The notes under the pieces: model-generated
Told to the model about the DNA's origin: nothing
The model's database searches: none
What the model saw: only the letters and a program-made list of their open reading frames with translations
Source of the DNA: Clostridium thermobutyricum DSM 4928
Lineage (GTDB): Bacteria; Bacillota; Clostridia; Clostridiales; Clostridiaceae
Direction: 5' to 3'
Assembly: GCF_002050515.1 (NCBI RefSeq)
Contig: NZ_LTAY01000103.1
Location: 1 to 64,000 of the forward strand
Length of the DNA stretch: 64,000 bases
Program-made: the position numbers and the translations under genes
Shown here: positions 25,419-35,141 of the stretch, piece by piece
Layout of the letters: the number at the start of each line of letters is the position of its first letter
How positions within the stretch are numbered: position 1 is the first letter of the stretch

Positions 25419-28046
25419 TTATCTTTTATTATTTACTTGTGCTTGTGCTGCTGCAAGTCTTGCAAGTGGAACTCTAAATGGTGAACATGATACATAATCT
25501 AATCCTATTTTATGGAAGAATTCAACTGATGAAGGATCTCCTCCATGTTCTCCGCATATTCCAAGTTTTATATCACTTCTAGTAGCTCTACCTTTTTCAG
25601 CTGCCATTTTTACTAATTGACCAACACCATTTTGATCTAATTTAGCAAATGGATCTTGTTCATATATTTTTCTATCATAATAAGCATTTAAGAATTTAGC
25701 TGCATCATCTCTTGAGAATCCAAATGTCATTTGAGTTAAGTCATTTGTTCCAAATGAGAAGAATTCAGCTTCTTCTGCTATTCTGTCTGCAGTTAATGCT
25801 GCTCTTGGAATTTCTATCATTGTTCCAACTTTATAATCTAATTTAGTTCCTTTTTCATTCATAACAGCTTCAGCAGTTTTAACTACTATGTCTTTAACAA
25901 ATTTAAGTTCTTTAACTTCTCCAATTAAAGGAATCATTATTTCTGGAACTACATCATATCCTCTTTCAACTTTAACAGCTATTGCAGCTTCTATTATAGC
26001 TCTTGTTTGCATTTCTGCAATTTCTGGATAAGTAACTGCAAGTCTACAACCTCTATGTCCCATCATTGGATTAAATTCATGTTTCTCTTCTACTGCATTT
26101 TTAATTTCTTCTATATCTATATTTAATTCTTTAGCAAGAGATAACTTGTCCTCTTCTGAATGAGGTAAGAATTCATGTAGTGGTGGATCTAAAAGTCTTA
26201 TTGTAGCTGGCATTCCCTTTAATGCTTCATATATAGCTATAAAATCAGCTCTTTGCATTGGTAATATCTTATCTAGAGCTTTTCTTCTATCTTCTTCATT
26301 TTTAGCTATAATCATTTCTCTAACAGCTAATATTCTATCTTCTGCAAAAAACATATGCTCTGTTCTACAAAGTCCTATTCCTTCAGCTCCAAACTCAACT
26401 GCTTGTTTTGCATCTCTTGGTGTATCAGCATTAGTTCTAACTTTTAATTTTCTTATTTCATCAACCCATGACATAAATGTTGCAAAATGTCCTGTTATTT
26501 CTGGAGTTACAGTTTTTATCTTTTCTCCATATATATTACCTGTTGTTCCATCTATTGATATGAAATCTTCAGAAGTATAAACTTTTCCTCCTACTTCTAA
26601 AGTTTTATTCTCCTCATTTATTTTTATTTCTCCACATCCTGCTACACAACAAGTCCCCATTCCTCTAGCAACAACTGCTGCATGTGAAGTCATTCCTCCT
26701 CTTACAGTTAAAATACCTTCTGCTGCAATCATTCCTTCAATATCTTCTGGTGATGTCTCAAGTCTAGCTAATACCACTGCTTCTCCATTTGCAGCTCTTT
26801 CTTTAGCTTCTTCTGCAGTAAATGCAATTTTACCACATGCTGCACCTGGTGAAGCTGGAAGTCCTTTAGCTATTGGAGTAGCTTTTTTTAAATCCTCATC
26901 ATAGAAAGCTGGATGTAATAAAGTATCAAGCTGTTTTGGTTCAACTTTTAGTATAGCTTCTTCTTTAGTAATCATTCCTGATTCTACTAAATCAACTGCT
27001 ATTTTAAGAGCTGCTGGAGCAGTTCTCTTACCATTTCTTGTTTGTAAGAAATAAAGTTTTCCTTCTTCTATAGTCATTTCCATATCTTGCATATCTCTAT
27101 AGTGATTTTCTAATTTATTTACTATATCAATAAACTCTTTATATAATTCTGGATTTTGTTCTTCTAATTTTGAGATTGGAAGTGGTGTTCTTATACCTGC
27201 AACAACATCTTCACCTTGTGCATTCATTAAGTATTCACCATAAATTTCATTATCTCCATTAGCTGGGTTTCTTGAGAATACAACTCCCGTTCCAGAAGTT
27301 TCTCCTTTATTTCCAAACACCATTTGTTGAACGTTTACAGCAGTTCCCCACTCTCCTGGTATATCATTTAATCTTCTATATACTATTGCTCTTGGATTAT
27401 CCCATGATCTAAATACAGCTGTAACTGATTCTATTAACTGTAATTTTGGATCTTGTGGGAAATCTTCACCTTTTTCCTTTTTATATATTTCTTTATATTG
27501 ATTAACTAATTCTTTTAAGTCTTCAGCAGTTAAATCTGTATCATCTTTAACTCCTCTTTTTTCTTTCATTTCATCAATTTTATCTTCAAATAATCTTTTT
27601 TCTACATCCATAACTACATCTGAAAACATTTGAATAAATCTTCTATATGAATCATATGCAAATCTTGGATTATTTGTAAGCTTTGCCATAGCTTCTACAG
27701 CTTCATCATTTAAACCTAAGTTTAATATTGTATCCATCATTCCAGGCATTGAAACTCTAGCTCCTGATCTTACTGATACAAGTAATGGATTTTCAGTGCT
27801 TCCAAATTCTTTTCCTGTTTCTTTTTCAAGTTCTTTCATACATTTTTCAATTTCTTCTATGATTGATGCTGAAATAACTTTTCCATCTTCATAATATTTA
27901 TTACAAGCCTCTGTAGTAACTGTAAACCCTTGTGGAACTGGTATTCCAAGCTGTGTCATTACAGAAAGGTTTGCCCCTTTACCTCCTAGAAGATTTTTCA
28001 TTGACCCATTACCTTCTTTAAAAAGGTAAACGTACTTTTTCTCCAT
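25419..28046 (-). CDS. ppdK: pyruvate, phosphate dikinase
   Basis: PPDK interconverts pyruvate, ATP and phosphate with phosphoenolpyruvate, AMP and pyrophosphate. The 875-residue protein has the N-terminal ATP-grasp domain (GGKGANLSVM), the phosphohistidine in GGMTSHAAVVARGMG (His455) and the C-terminal PEP/pyruvate barrel with FGTNDLTQMTFG and GICGEHGGDP. The length is normal. A strong GGAGGAG site precedes the ATG. The gene follows a CcpN-like regulator after a 69-base gap, which suggests joint control of gluconeogenic or glycolytic flow. Confidence 0.97.
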   Translation of the reverse strand: MEKKYVYLFKEGNGSMKNLLGGKGANLSVMTQLGIPVPQGFTVTTEACNKYYEDGKVISASIIEEIEKCMKELEKETGKEFGSTENPLLVSVRSGARVSMPGMMDTILNLGLNDEAVEAMAKLTNNPRFAYDSYRRFIQMFSDVVMDVEKRLFEDKIDEMKEKRGVKDDTDLTAEDLKELVNQYKEIYKKEKGEDFPQDPKLQLIESVTAVFRSWDNPRAIVYRRLNDIPGEWGTAVNVQQMVFGNKGETSGTGVVFSRNPANGDNEIYGEYLMNAQGEDVVAGIRTPLPISKLEEQNPELYKEFIDIVNKLENHYRDMQDMEMTIEEGKLYFLQTRNGKRTAPAALKIAVDLVESGMITKEEAILKVEPKQLDTLLHPAFYDEDLKKATPIAKGLPASPGAACGKIAFTAEEAKERAANGEAVVLARLETSPEDIEGMIAAEGILTVRGGMTSHAAVVARGMGTCCVAGCGEIKINEENKTLEVGGKVYTSEDFISIDGTTGNIYGEKIKTVTPEITGHFATFMSWVDEIRKLKVRTNADTPRDAKQAVEFGAEGIGLCRTEHMFFAEDRILAVREMIIAKNEEDRRKALDKILPMQRADFIAIYEALKGMPATIRLLDPPLHEFLPHSEEDKLSLAKELNIDIEEIKNAVEEKHEFNPMMGHRGCRLAVTYPEIAEMQTRAIIEAAIAVKVERGYDVVPEIMIPLIGEVKELKFVKDIVVKTAEAVMNEKGTKLDYKVGTMIEIPRAALTADRIAEEAEFFSFGTNDLTQMTFGFSRDDAAKFLNAYYDRKIYEQDPFAKLDQNGVGQLVKMAAEKGRATRSDIKLGICGEHGGDPSSVEFFHKIGLDYVSCSPFRVPLARLAAAQAQVNNKR

Positions 28047-28085
28047 CTCAATACTCCTCCGTTCAATACTTAAGTTATATACTAT

Positions 28086-28104
28086 CGAGGGCTTTTAGCC
28101 CTCG
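28086..28104 (-). other. GC-rich hairpin between the ccpN-like gene and ppdK
   Basis: CGAGGGC (28086-28092) pairs with GCCCTCG (28098-28104) around five bases. No T run follows, so it is unlikely to terminate; it may protect or process the ppdK message. Such GC content is rare in this window. Confidence 0.5.
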
Positions 28105-28115
28105 TAGCTACCCAT

Positions 28116-28745
28116 TTATTTTTTCCCAAGCTTAACGAATAATTTTGTGATATTGGTTTTAGAAACTTTACCTAAGATTTTATATTGCTCCTTATCATCT
28201 ACCATAGTTTTTTCTACTATAGGAATACTATCTATTTCATGCTCGATTATTTTTGTAGCAAGCACATATGCAGAGTCTTCCTTTGAAGCACATATTATAT
28301 TTGGCATTCTTGTCATAATAACTCCTACAGGAACTTTATGAATATCTGTTCCACCAATTGCAATTTTAAGAAAATCTTTTCTAGAAACTGCCCCTGTTAA
28401 GAATCCTCCATTTTCTACAAATAATGTTCCTACATCATTTAGAAATAGGTATACAATTGCATCATAAACTGTAGTCTCTTCACCTACAACTGAAGGCTTT
28501 GACATAATTTCGCCAACTTTTATCTCATTTATATATTCATTTACAAGACTACTTTTAGGTTTATCTGAATATACATAACCTACTTTAGGTCTAGCATCTA
28601 AAGCACCTATCATTGTTAATATTGCTAAGTCGGCTCTTAGTGCAGCTCTAGTCACTCCTAATTTTTCTGCTAGTGCTTCACTCGTAATTGGCTGTCCTTC
28701 TTTAACTAATCTTATAATCTCTTCTTGCCTTTCTGATAACTTCAA
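28116..28745 (-). CDS. CcpN-like transcription regulator (HTH plus CBS pair)
   Basis: The 209-residue protein has an N-terminal winged helix (LSERQEEIIRLVKEGQPI, then VTRAALRADLAIL) and two CBS domains (about 75-205), which in CcpN sense adenine nucleotides. In B. subtilis CcpN represses gluconeogenic genes and its partner gene controls PPDK. Here it lies directly upstream of ppdK. It starts with TTG behind AGAGGGATAA. Autoregulation is suggested by repeats around its promoter. The name CcpN is by homology of layout and context. Confidence 0.83.
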   Translation of the reverse strand: MKLSERQEEIIRLVKEGQPITSEALAEKLGVTRAALRADLAILTMIGALDARPKVGYVYSDKPKSSLVNEYINEIKVGEIMSKPSVVGEETTVYDAIVYLFLNDVGTLFVENGGFLTGAVSRKDFLKIAIGGTDIHKVPVGVIMTRMPNIICASKEDSAYVLATKIIEHEIDSIPIVEKTMVDDKEQYKILGKVSKTNITKLFVKLGKK

Positions 28746-28778
28746 ATTTATCCCTCTTTCTTTATTATGAGAGTAAAT

Positions 28779-28857
28779 ATTCAGATAATTCAGATTTATC
28801 GGAATCTTTGTTACATTCTAATTATACCATTAATTCCTTTTTTTTCTATATCTGAAT
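28779..28857 (-). promoter_or_regulatory. extended -10 promoter with flanking ATTCAGAT repeats
   Basis: On the minus strand TGGTATAAT (-10 at 28826-28821) is an extended -10 with a poor -35. ATTCAGAT occurs on the plus strand at 28779-28786 and 28788-28795, nine bases apart, and inverted (ATCTGAAT) at 28850-28857. The copies thus flank the promoter on both sides and are candidate operators of the HTH-CBS regulator. Confidence 0.5.
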
Positions 28858-28951
28858 TTTTCTGTTTTTCTCTGTTTCCTTTAATATATATCCATTATAA
28901 CAGATTAACTCTTTATAGATTCTTTTATCTATAATTTACTTTATTTTACAG

Positions 28952-29608
28952 CTATTCTTCATCAAACTTAACTGTATAAGTGTAAACAGTATCATCACCT
29001 GAATAAACTTTACTTTTATTCTCATTTTTATATTTCATATCATTTCTTACATCTGACAATTTCTCTTTTACGTCCATAGCAGTTTGAGTAGCTTTTTCTT
29101 TTACTTCACTAGCTACAACAGTTGCTTTTTCCATGACTTCATCTGCCATCTTTTTAACATATTTATTTACTACTTCAACACTTCCATCACATTTAGTTAT
29201 TTCTATTGTAATTTTTGTAGCTACAGCTGCTATAACTCCAAATGCTAAAAATGCAGGAATTATAGCAGCTATTACCATAGCTGATATACCAGCATTTACT
29301 GGAATATCTAAAATTACAACTTCGTCTTTCTTTATTTTTATTCTACTTACATTACCTTTTTCAATTACTTTCTTTATCCATGTTTTAAAGTCTTCAACTG
29401 AACAAGTAGATGCTTCGTTATAATAATACTCATTTGATGCTTCAGATTTTAATTGTGCATATGTACTTTTAGCACCTTTTGTTTCTAAAGCTATTATCGC
29501 TTCTAATACATCTCCATTTGCCTCTATTAAAGCATCTTTAGCATCTTTATAGCTTACACCTAGTCTTTCTACTATCTTATCAATTTTTTCTAATGTAATA
29601 TCCATCAT
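28952..29608 (-). CDS. DUF4342 domain protein with UBA-like N-terminus
   Basis: The 218-residue protein begins with a UBA/TS-N-like helical domain (residues 1-45, ITLEKIDKIVERLGVSYKDA), followed by a DUF4342 region with the segment IKKDEVVILDIPVNAG and a hydrophobic stretch (about 110-138), and ends with a helical tail of repeating VMEKA/EVKEKATQ units. It is probably membrane-attached. Function is unknown. It lies seven bases after recO, so it is in the era-recO transcript. Confidence 0.75.
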   Translation of the reverse strand: MMDITLEKIDKIVERLGVSYKDAKDALIEANGDVLEAIIALETKGAKSTYAQLKSEASNEYYYNEASTCSVEDFKTWIKKVIEKGNVSRIKIKKDEVVILDIPVNAGISAMVIAAIIPAFLAFGVIAAVATKITIEITKCDGSVEVVNKYVKKMADEVMEKATVVASEVKEKATQTAMDVKEKLSDVRNDMKYKNENKSKVYSGDDTVYTYTVKFDEE

Positions 29609-29614
29609 AAATCA

Positions 29615-30355
29615 TCACTCCTTAATATAATTTAACATCTCTAAACTTTTTGGCTTTCTTGAATAATTAGTTGATATAAAATATATGTTTATTTTTTCAA
29701 TTTGCTTTTTTATATCATCTGATAATTTCATCATATATATTCTACTTGCATCAATCTTATTTAAAAATTTTAAAGCTGCATATGCTTCTTTAGATATATG
29801 AATACTATGGTCTTTATTACAATTTTCACAAATTCCACCATAGCTTTGTAAATTTATATACTTTGAAGTTCTAATTTTCCTTTTGCAAATAGAACATGTT
29901 TCAAGATTTATTCCATATCCAGTTGCTTTTAATAGTTTAAGTTCAAATGATCTTATTAAAAGCTCATAGTCTATTGCATCTGTATCTAAAAGATATAAAG
30001 TTTTAATAAATTCTATATACAAGTTCTTGTCTATTTCTCCATCTTCTAAACCTATATCTATAAGTTCACAAACATAAGATGCATATGTTAATTTATCTAA
30101 ATTGCTCATTAATCCTTTAAAAGAATTTATTATCTTTCCTTCTTGAAGATTAAAAAGGTTTTTTCCTTTAAATACCACATAATCACTATAACAAAGAGGA
30201 GATGTTACCGAAAATAATCTACTTTTATTTTTTTTTGATCCTTTTGCTATAGCTGTAATTTTTCCAAGCTCCTCTGTATAAATCCAGAGAAGCTTATCAT
30301 TTTCTTTATAATCAGCTGATTTTATTATTACTCCACTGGTTTTAAATAAAGACAT
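29615..30355 (-). CDS. recO: DNA repair protein RecO
   Basis: RecO helps load RecA on gapped DNA with RecR. The 246-residue protein has the N-terminal OB fold (SGVIIKSADYKENDKLLWIY), a helical body and a zinc site with CSICKRK and CENC (about residues 148-178). It lies 20 bases after era, a conserved order. A GGGAGC site precedes the ATG. Confidence 0.94.
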   Translation of the reverse strand: MSLFKTSGVIIKSADYKENDKLLWIYTEELGKITAIAKGSKKNKSRLFSVTSPLCYSDYVVFKGKNLFNLQEGKIINSFKGLMSNLDKLTYASYVCELIDIGLEDGEIDKNLYIEFIKTLYLLDTDAIDYELLIRSFELKLLKATGYGINLETCSICKRKIRTSKYINLQSYGGICENCNKDHSIHISKEAYAALKFLNKIDASRIYMMKLSDDIKKQIEKINIYFISTNYSRKPKSLEMLNYIKE

Positions 30356-30375
30356 TTTAAAGCTCCCAACAAACT

Positions 30376-31266
30376 TTATTTTACGTTTTTATAACCTAAC
30401 TCTTTTAATAAGTTATTATTATCACGCCATTCTTTTCTTACTTTAACCCAAAGTTTTAGCATAACTTTAGTTCTTAAAAATCTTTCTAATTCATATCTTG
30501 AAGTTTCCCCTATCTTTTTAAGAACTGCTCCGTTTTTCCCAATTATTATTCCTTTATGTGAATCTTTTTCACAAATTATATCTGCTTCTATATGATATAT
30601 ACCTTTTTCATTCTTTTTCATTCTTATTATGTCTACTGCAATTCCATGAGGAACTTCATCTCTTAAACATCTTAATGCTTTCTCTCTTACTATTTCTGAT
30701 ACAACAAATCTTTCTTGAACATCTGTTATCATATCATCTGGATAATATTTAGGTCCTTCGGGTAATTTATCTACCATTAATTTAAGTAAAGTATCTACGT
30801 TTTTCCCTTTTATCGCTGATATAGGAATTATTTCATCAAATTCAAAAGCTTTTGAATATTTAGATAATGTTTCTGCAACTTTATCTTGTGTAAATTCATC
30901 AACTTTATTTAAAACTAAAAATATTGGACATTGTTTTCCTTTTAGACTTTCTAAAATAAAGCTATCTCCTTTACCTAATTCTCCATCTGGATTAGTTAAG
31001 AAAAGGATTAAATCAACATCTTTTGTTGAGTCTTTAGCTGAGTTTACCATGTATTCTCCTAATTTATGTTTAGGCTTGTGTATACCTGGTGTATCAACAA
31101 ACACCATTTGATAATCATCTGTTGTCTTTATTGTTTGAATATTATTTCTTGTTGTCTGTGGTTTATTAGATACAATAGAAAGTTTTTCTCCCATGATATA
31201 GTTCATAAGTGTTGATTTTCCTACATTTGGTCTTCCTACTATTGATACAAATCCTGATTTAAACAT
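30376..31266 (-). CDS. era: GTPase Era
   Basis: Era binds 16S rRNA and supports 30S maturation. The 296-residue protein has G1 [11 protein letters not shown]2 in the TTRNNIQT segment, G3 DTPGIHKP, G4 NKVD and G5 ISAIKG, and a C-terminal KH domain (about 200-285, with [15 protein letters not shown]). AGGAGG precedes the ATG. It is ten bases after cdd. Confidence 0.97.
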   Translation of the reverse strand: MFKSGFVSIVGRPNVGKSTLMNYIMGEKLSIVSNKPQTTRNNIQTIKTTDDYQMVFVDTPGIHKPKHKLGEYMVNSAKDSTKDVDLILFLTNPDGELGKGDSFILESLKGKQCPIFLVLNKVDEFTQDKVAETLSKYSKAFEFDEIIPISAIKGKNVDTLLKLMVDKLPEGPKYYPDDMITDVQERFVVSEIVREKALRCLRDEVPHGIAVDIIRMKKNEKGIYHIEADIICEKDSHKGIIIGKNGAVLKKIGETSRYELERFLRTKVMLKLWVKVRKEWRDNNNLLKELGYKNVK

Positions 31267-31275
31267 TATTTCCTC

Positions 31276-31674
31276 CTACTCAAGATCTTTTCTAGTAAAG
31301 CTTCCTGGCATTAATTCATCTAAAGTTTTTACTAAATAATCTGTTTCATTTTTTACTATATATACTTTAATATCTCCATTTTCTGCAAATTCACTCATTA
31401 CCTGTCTACACATACCACAAGGATAAGTGTATCCGTTTAAATCTCCAATTAAAGCAATTGCTTTTAATTTTGTATTTCCTTTTGATACAGCAGTAAAAAT
31501 AGCTGTTCTTTCTGCACATATTGTAGCCCCGAAAGAAGCATTTTCAATATTACATCCTGTATAAATTTCACCATCTTCAAATAATACAGCCGCTCCAACT
31601 TTAAAATTTGAATATGGACAATAAGCGTTCTCTCTTGCTTTTATAGCCTCTTTTATAAGTATTTTTTCTTTCAT
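31276..31674 (-). CDS. cdd: cytidine deaminase
   Basis: The enzyme converts cytidine and deoxycytidine to uridine forms for salvage. The 132-residue protein has the zinc site CAERTA plus PCGMCRQVMSEF, and YCPYSNFKVGAA near the N-terminus. The length is normal for the homotetrameric form. GGGGAGG precedes the ATG. It sits between the DgkA-PAP2 gene and era, as in B. subtilis. Confidence 0.96.
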   Translation of the reverse strand: MKEKILIKEAIKARENAYCPYSNFKVGAAVLFEDGEIYTGCNIENASFGATICAERTAIFTAVSKGNTKLKAIALIGDLNGYTYPCGMCRQVMSEFAENGDIKVYIVKNETDYLVKTLDELMPGSFTRKDLE

Positions 31675-31773
31675 AAAAAAACCTCCCCTAGCCTTAAGTA
31701 TATACTATTTTTATTTATTGTGCATAATATTATATCATTATTTTTATTAATAACAATATTTATTTTATATTTC

Positions 31774-32472
31774 TTATCTAAAAATAGTAAAAATTAATAT
31801 TGTTATTAGCATACCAAATATAGCTCCAACTACAACTTCAAAAAGCGAGTGAACTTCCGCATCTACTCTACTTTGTGCTGTAATAAATGCCATTAAAAAG
31901 CTTAACATCATACAAATTGGCTCTTCTGTTATAAATGAAATTGCTGTTGCTATTGAAAAAGCCAATGCACTATGTCCACTAGGCATTCCACCTTTTAATG
32001 GTGTTCCTTCTCCAAAAATAGCTTTTGCAATTATTGTAGCTATACTAACTATTACAAGTAATATAAATATTGTATGTGGTTCTGATTCTTTTATTTTATT
32101 TAAAAGTATATAAGATAAATTACTTAATTTATCCCAAAATATTATATACCCAACTAAAACTGCATTTAATGCTGTTACTACTACTGCTCCTGCTGCTACA
32201 TTTTTAGCTATTTTAGCTAAAGGATGATAATAATTTGTATTCATATCTATTACTGCTTCGATTGCCGTATTAAAAAGCTCTGCTCCTATAACCATTGCAA
32301 TTGTTATTGCAAGTATTAACATTTCTATTTTCGATATGTCAAAGAAAAGACATAAAATTAAAACTAATAATGTTACACACATATGTATTTTCATATTTCT
32401 TTGCGTTCTCACAGTGTATATAATTCCATCTATTGCATAATTAAAACTATCTACTATTTTTTTTAATTTCAT
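31774..32472 (-). CDS. fusion of undecaprenol/diacylglycerol kinase (DgkA) and PAP2 phosphatase
   Basis: The 232-residue protein joins two membrane enzymes. Residues 1-115 are a DgkA-type kinase (NYAIDGIIYTVRTQRNMKIH, then GAELFNTAIEAVID). Residues about 130-232 are PAP2-like, with GGMPSGHSALAFS and SRVDAEVHSLFEV; the first PAP2 motif (K-x6-RP) is only partly visible. The kinase makes undecaprenyl phosphate, and the phosphatase half could remove phosphate from lipid pyrophosphates, so both may serve lipid-carrier recycling. It replaces dgkA in the conserved order. Confidence 0.88.
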   Translation of the reverse strand: MKLKKIVDSFNYAIDGIIYTVRTQRNMKIHMCVTLLVLILCLFFDISKIEMLILAITIAMVIGAELFNTAIEAVIDMNTNYYHPLAKIAKNVAAGAVVVTALNAVLVGYIIFWDKLSNLSYILLNKIKESEPHTIFILLVIVSIATIIAKAIFGEGTPLKGGMPSGHSALAFSIATAISFITEEPICMMLSFLMAFITAQSRVDAEVHSLFEVVVGAIFGMLITILIFTIFR

Positions 32473-32485
32473 GTCTATCCACCCT

Positions 32486-32986
32486 CTATCTTCTAATATC
32501 TAATTTATTTAATATTTCTTCTTCTCTTTTTCTCATTATAACTTTTTCTTCTTCTATCATATGATCATACCCTAATAAATGAAGTATTGAATGAACTATA
32601 AGATAAAAAACTTCTCTTTCATAACTATGATTATATTCCTTTGATTGCTCTAAAGCTTTCTCAAGTGATAGAACAATATCTCCTAACACAAGTTCTTCTC
32701 CATCTAAATATACTTCATCAAATTCTTTTTCTTTATATACATCTTTGAAAACTTTTCCTTTTGGATAATCTAGCATTGGAAATGAAAGTACATCTGTAGC
32801 CTTATCTATATTTCTAGTATCATTATTTATTTCTCTTATCTCATCATTATTAACAAGAACTAATGATACTTCACATTCATTCTCTACCTCTTCTTCTTTT
32901 AAAGCAAAATAAATTACTTTTTCCATATCTTTTATTAATTCTTCACTTACTTTTATTTCTTCTTGTCTGTTGTCTAAATAAATCAT
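32486..32986 (-). CDS. ybeY: endoribonuclease YbeY
   Basis: YbeY acts in 16S rRNA 3-prime processing and ribosome quality control. The 166-residue protein carries the zinc motif [16 protein letters not shown] (three histidines). [13 protein letters not shown] is also typical. It lies 13 bases before the DgkA-PAP2 gene. An AAGGAG site precedes the ATG. Length is standard. Confidence 0.96.
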   Translation of the reverse strand: MIYLDNRQEEIKVSEELIKDMEKVIYFALKEEEVENECEVSLVLVNNDEIREINNDTRNIDKATDVLSFPMLDYPKGKVFKDVYKEKEFDEVYLDGEELVLGDIVLSLEKALEQSKEYNHSYEREVFYLIVHSILHLLGYDHMIEEEKVIMRKREEEILNKLDIRR

Positions 32987-33011
32987 CTTTTACTCCTTAT
33001 TTATATATATG

Positions 33012-33046
33012 TTAAAAGGGGAAGTTTCAAACCTCCCCTTTTTTTA
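33012..33046 (-). terminator. hairpin terminator after pgpH
   Basis: AAAAGGGGA with AAACTTCCCCTTTT on the minus strand forms a stem just after the pgpH stop codon, followed by TTTTAACAT. It would separate pgpH from ybeY in part. Confidence 0.7.
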
Positions 33047-35113
33047 TTATTTTAAAGTTTTTACTTTTTCTGTTGGATACTCAATTCTTTGATGATATAT
33101 CCCATTTAAAGCCTTAAGGAAGGATTTTCTTATTTTCTCTAAATCTTTTAATGTTAAATCACAATTGTCAAGTTGGCCTGAATATAATTTATCTTTTATT
33201 ATATTATTTACCATTTCTTCTATCTTTCCTTTACTTGGCTCTGATATTGATCTTACAGCTGCTTCTACACTATCAGCAAGCATTAATATTCCTGATTCTT
33301 TACTACTTGGAATAGGCCCTGGATATCTAAAATCTTCTTCTTTAACATCATCTGGATTTTCTGTTGAGTTTTTCATTTTATAATAAAAATATTTTACTAA
33401 TGTAGTTCCATGATGCTCTACTATCATGTCTTGAATTATTTTAGGAAGTTTATATTCTTTTGCAAGTTCAAGACCATCTTTAGCATGTGAAACTATTATT
33501 AAAGTACTTAAATTAGGCTTTATTTTATCATGTGGATTATCTTTTCCTAATTGATTTTCTTTAAAGAAATATGGTCTAATAGTTTTTCCAACATCATGAT
33601 AATAAGCTCCTACTCTAGCTACAACCGGATTAGCTTTTATATCTTCTGCTGCCATTTCAGCTAAATTTGCGACTAACATACTATGATGATAAGTTCCTGG
33701 TGCTTCCATTAATAATTTTTTTAATAATGGACTATTTGGATTTGAAAGCTCTAACAATTTTAGATTTGTTACTATATCAAATCCTGATTCAAAAAATGGT
33801 AAAACTCCAATAGCTAAAATAGATGATAATACTACTCCTACAGCTGAAGCCATACTTAATAAAATTATTTCACTTAAATTGTTTGATAATAATACTCCAG
33901 TTGAAAAAGTTAAAAATGCACTCATTATTATAAGCCCTATACTTGAATACAAAATATCATTTCTTTGCTGCATCTTTCTTAATGAAGTTGCACCAATTAT
34001 AGAATTTAATATTCCAAGCATAATAATTTGAGGATTAAATCCAACTAGCGCTCCTATAATTATTACATCTAAACTTGTAACCATCATTGACAATCTATAA
34101 TCTACAAGGAGAGTTAAAAGTATCGGTGCACATGCTAAAGGAATAGCAAAAGGTGTTATTATTCCTATAGCTCTTGCAACTATAAATGCCATAATACTTA
34201 TAGTATTTATCATTATTAACATTTTTTCATTTTTAAAAACTTCTCTATGATTTTTATAAATATAAAAATGCTTTATAAAAATTATAAGTGCTGCAAATAT
34301 TGCAATAACTACATAAAGAATAAATATACTTCCACCACCACTTTGATCTAAAAGTCCTAAATCTTTTAATATAGCTATCTGTTCTGCTGTTACTGGTTCT
34401 CCTTCTGTGACAATTGTTTGGTTCTTTTTTACTATAACCTTACTAACTGCTTTCTCTGCTTCTTGTATCGCTTGTTCAGTCTTTTCTTTGTCATAGAAAA
34501 AGTTAGGTTGTATCTTTGGAATTATCATTTGCCTTAATACATTTTTTACAGCTAAACTTGTATCTACTTCATTTATTTTTTCTTCTGCAATTTCTATAGC
34601 ATTGTTTAAACTTGTTGGGTTATCTGCAGCTATATTATTTGCATATGCAGCTGATACAATTGACTTAACAGCAAATTTTAAATCTTTAATTTGATTTTGA
34701 GATAAATTTAATAAAGTTTTATAGTTTTGTTCTGTTAAATTTGTATTTTCTATACTTGAAAGAATTTTTAATTGTTCACTTTGAGTACTTACATTAGTAT
34801 CTACATCAAGAACTTTATTTAATATTCCAATTAGATTTTCTTCTAGTTGAGGTTCAACCTCACTTTTTAATGTATATTGTTTATCTACAGCTTTTGCTGC
34901 TTCTTCTTCTCTTTTCTTTGTAGCAATTTGATCTACAGTATCTCTAGGAGCTTTAATAGTAACCTTTGCTATATCTCCTTCTTTTAAATCATATTCTTTT
35001 GGCGCAATTGCTGATATAAGTAATCCATATATAACTAGAAAACTAATTATATACATAAGAATTCTAATATTTTTTTCTTTTAAGTCTATATTAAATTTTA
35101 TCCTTTTTTTCAA
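33047..35113 (-). CDS. pgpH: PgpH-type cyclic-di-AMP phosphodiesterase (7TM-HD)
   Basis: The protein degrades c-di-AMP. The 688 residues show an N-terminal membrane segment (about 16-35), an extracellular 7TMR-HDED domain (about 50-265), about seven membrane segments (270-450) and a cytoplasmic HD domain with GTYHHSMLVANLAE, AYYHDVGKT and VEHHGTTLV. Start is TTG behind AAGGTGGAG. It lies 28 bases after yqfD; in B. subtilis phoH stands between them, but not here. Confidence 0.94.
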   Translation of the reverse strand: MKKRIKFNIDLKEKNIRILMYIISFLVIYGLLISAIAPKEYDLKEGDIAKVTIKAPRDTVDQIATKKREEEAAKAVDKQYTLKSEVEPQLEENLIGILNKVLDVDTNVSTQSEQLKILSSIENTNLTEQNYKTLLNLSQNQIKDLKFAVKSIVSAAYANNIAADNPTSLNNAIEIAEEKINEVDTSLAVKNVLRQMIIPKIQPNFFYDKEKTEQAIQEAEKAVSKVIVKKNQTIVTEGEPVTAEQIAILKDLGLLDQSGGGSIFILYVVIAIFAALIIFIKHFYIYKNHREVFKNEKMLIMINTISIMAFIVARAIGIITPFAIPLACAPILLTLLVDYRLSMMVTSLDVIIIGALVGFNPQIIMLGILNSIIGATSLRKMQQRNDILYSSIGLIIMSAFLTFSTGVLLSNNLSEIILLSMASAVGVVLSSILAIGVLPFFESGFDIVTNLKLLELSNPNSPLLKKLLMEAPGTYHHSMLVANLAEMAAEDIKANPVVARVGAYYHDVGKTIRPYFFKENQLGKDNPHDKIKPNLSTLIIVSHAKDGLELAKEYKLPKIIQDMIVEHHGTTLVKYFYYKMKNSTENPDDVKEEDFRYPGPIPSSKESGILMLADSVEAAVRSISEPSKGKIEEMVNNIIKDKLYSGQLDNCDLTLKDLEKIRKSFLKALNGIYHQRIEYPTEKVKTLK

Positions 35114-35141
35114 TTCTCCACCTTCTCATCAAAACGCTGAA

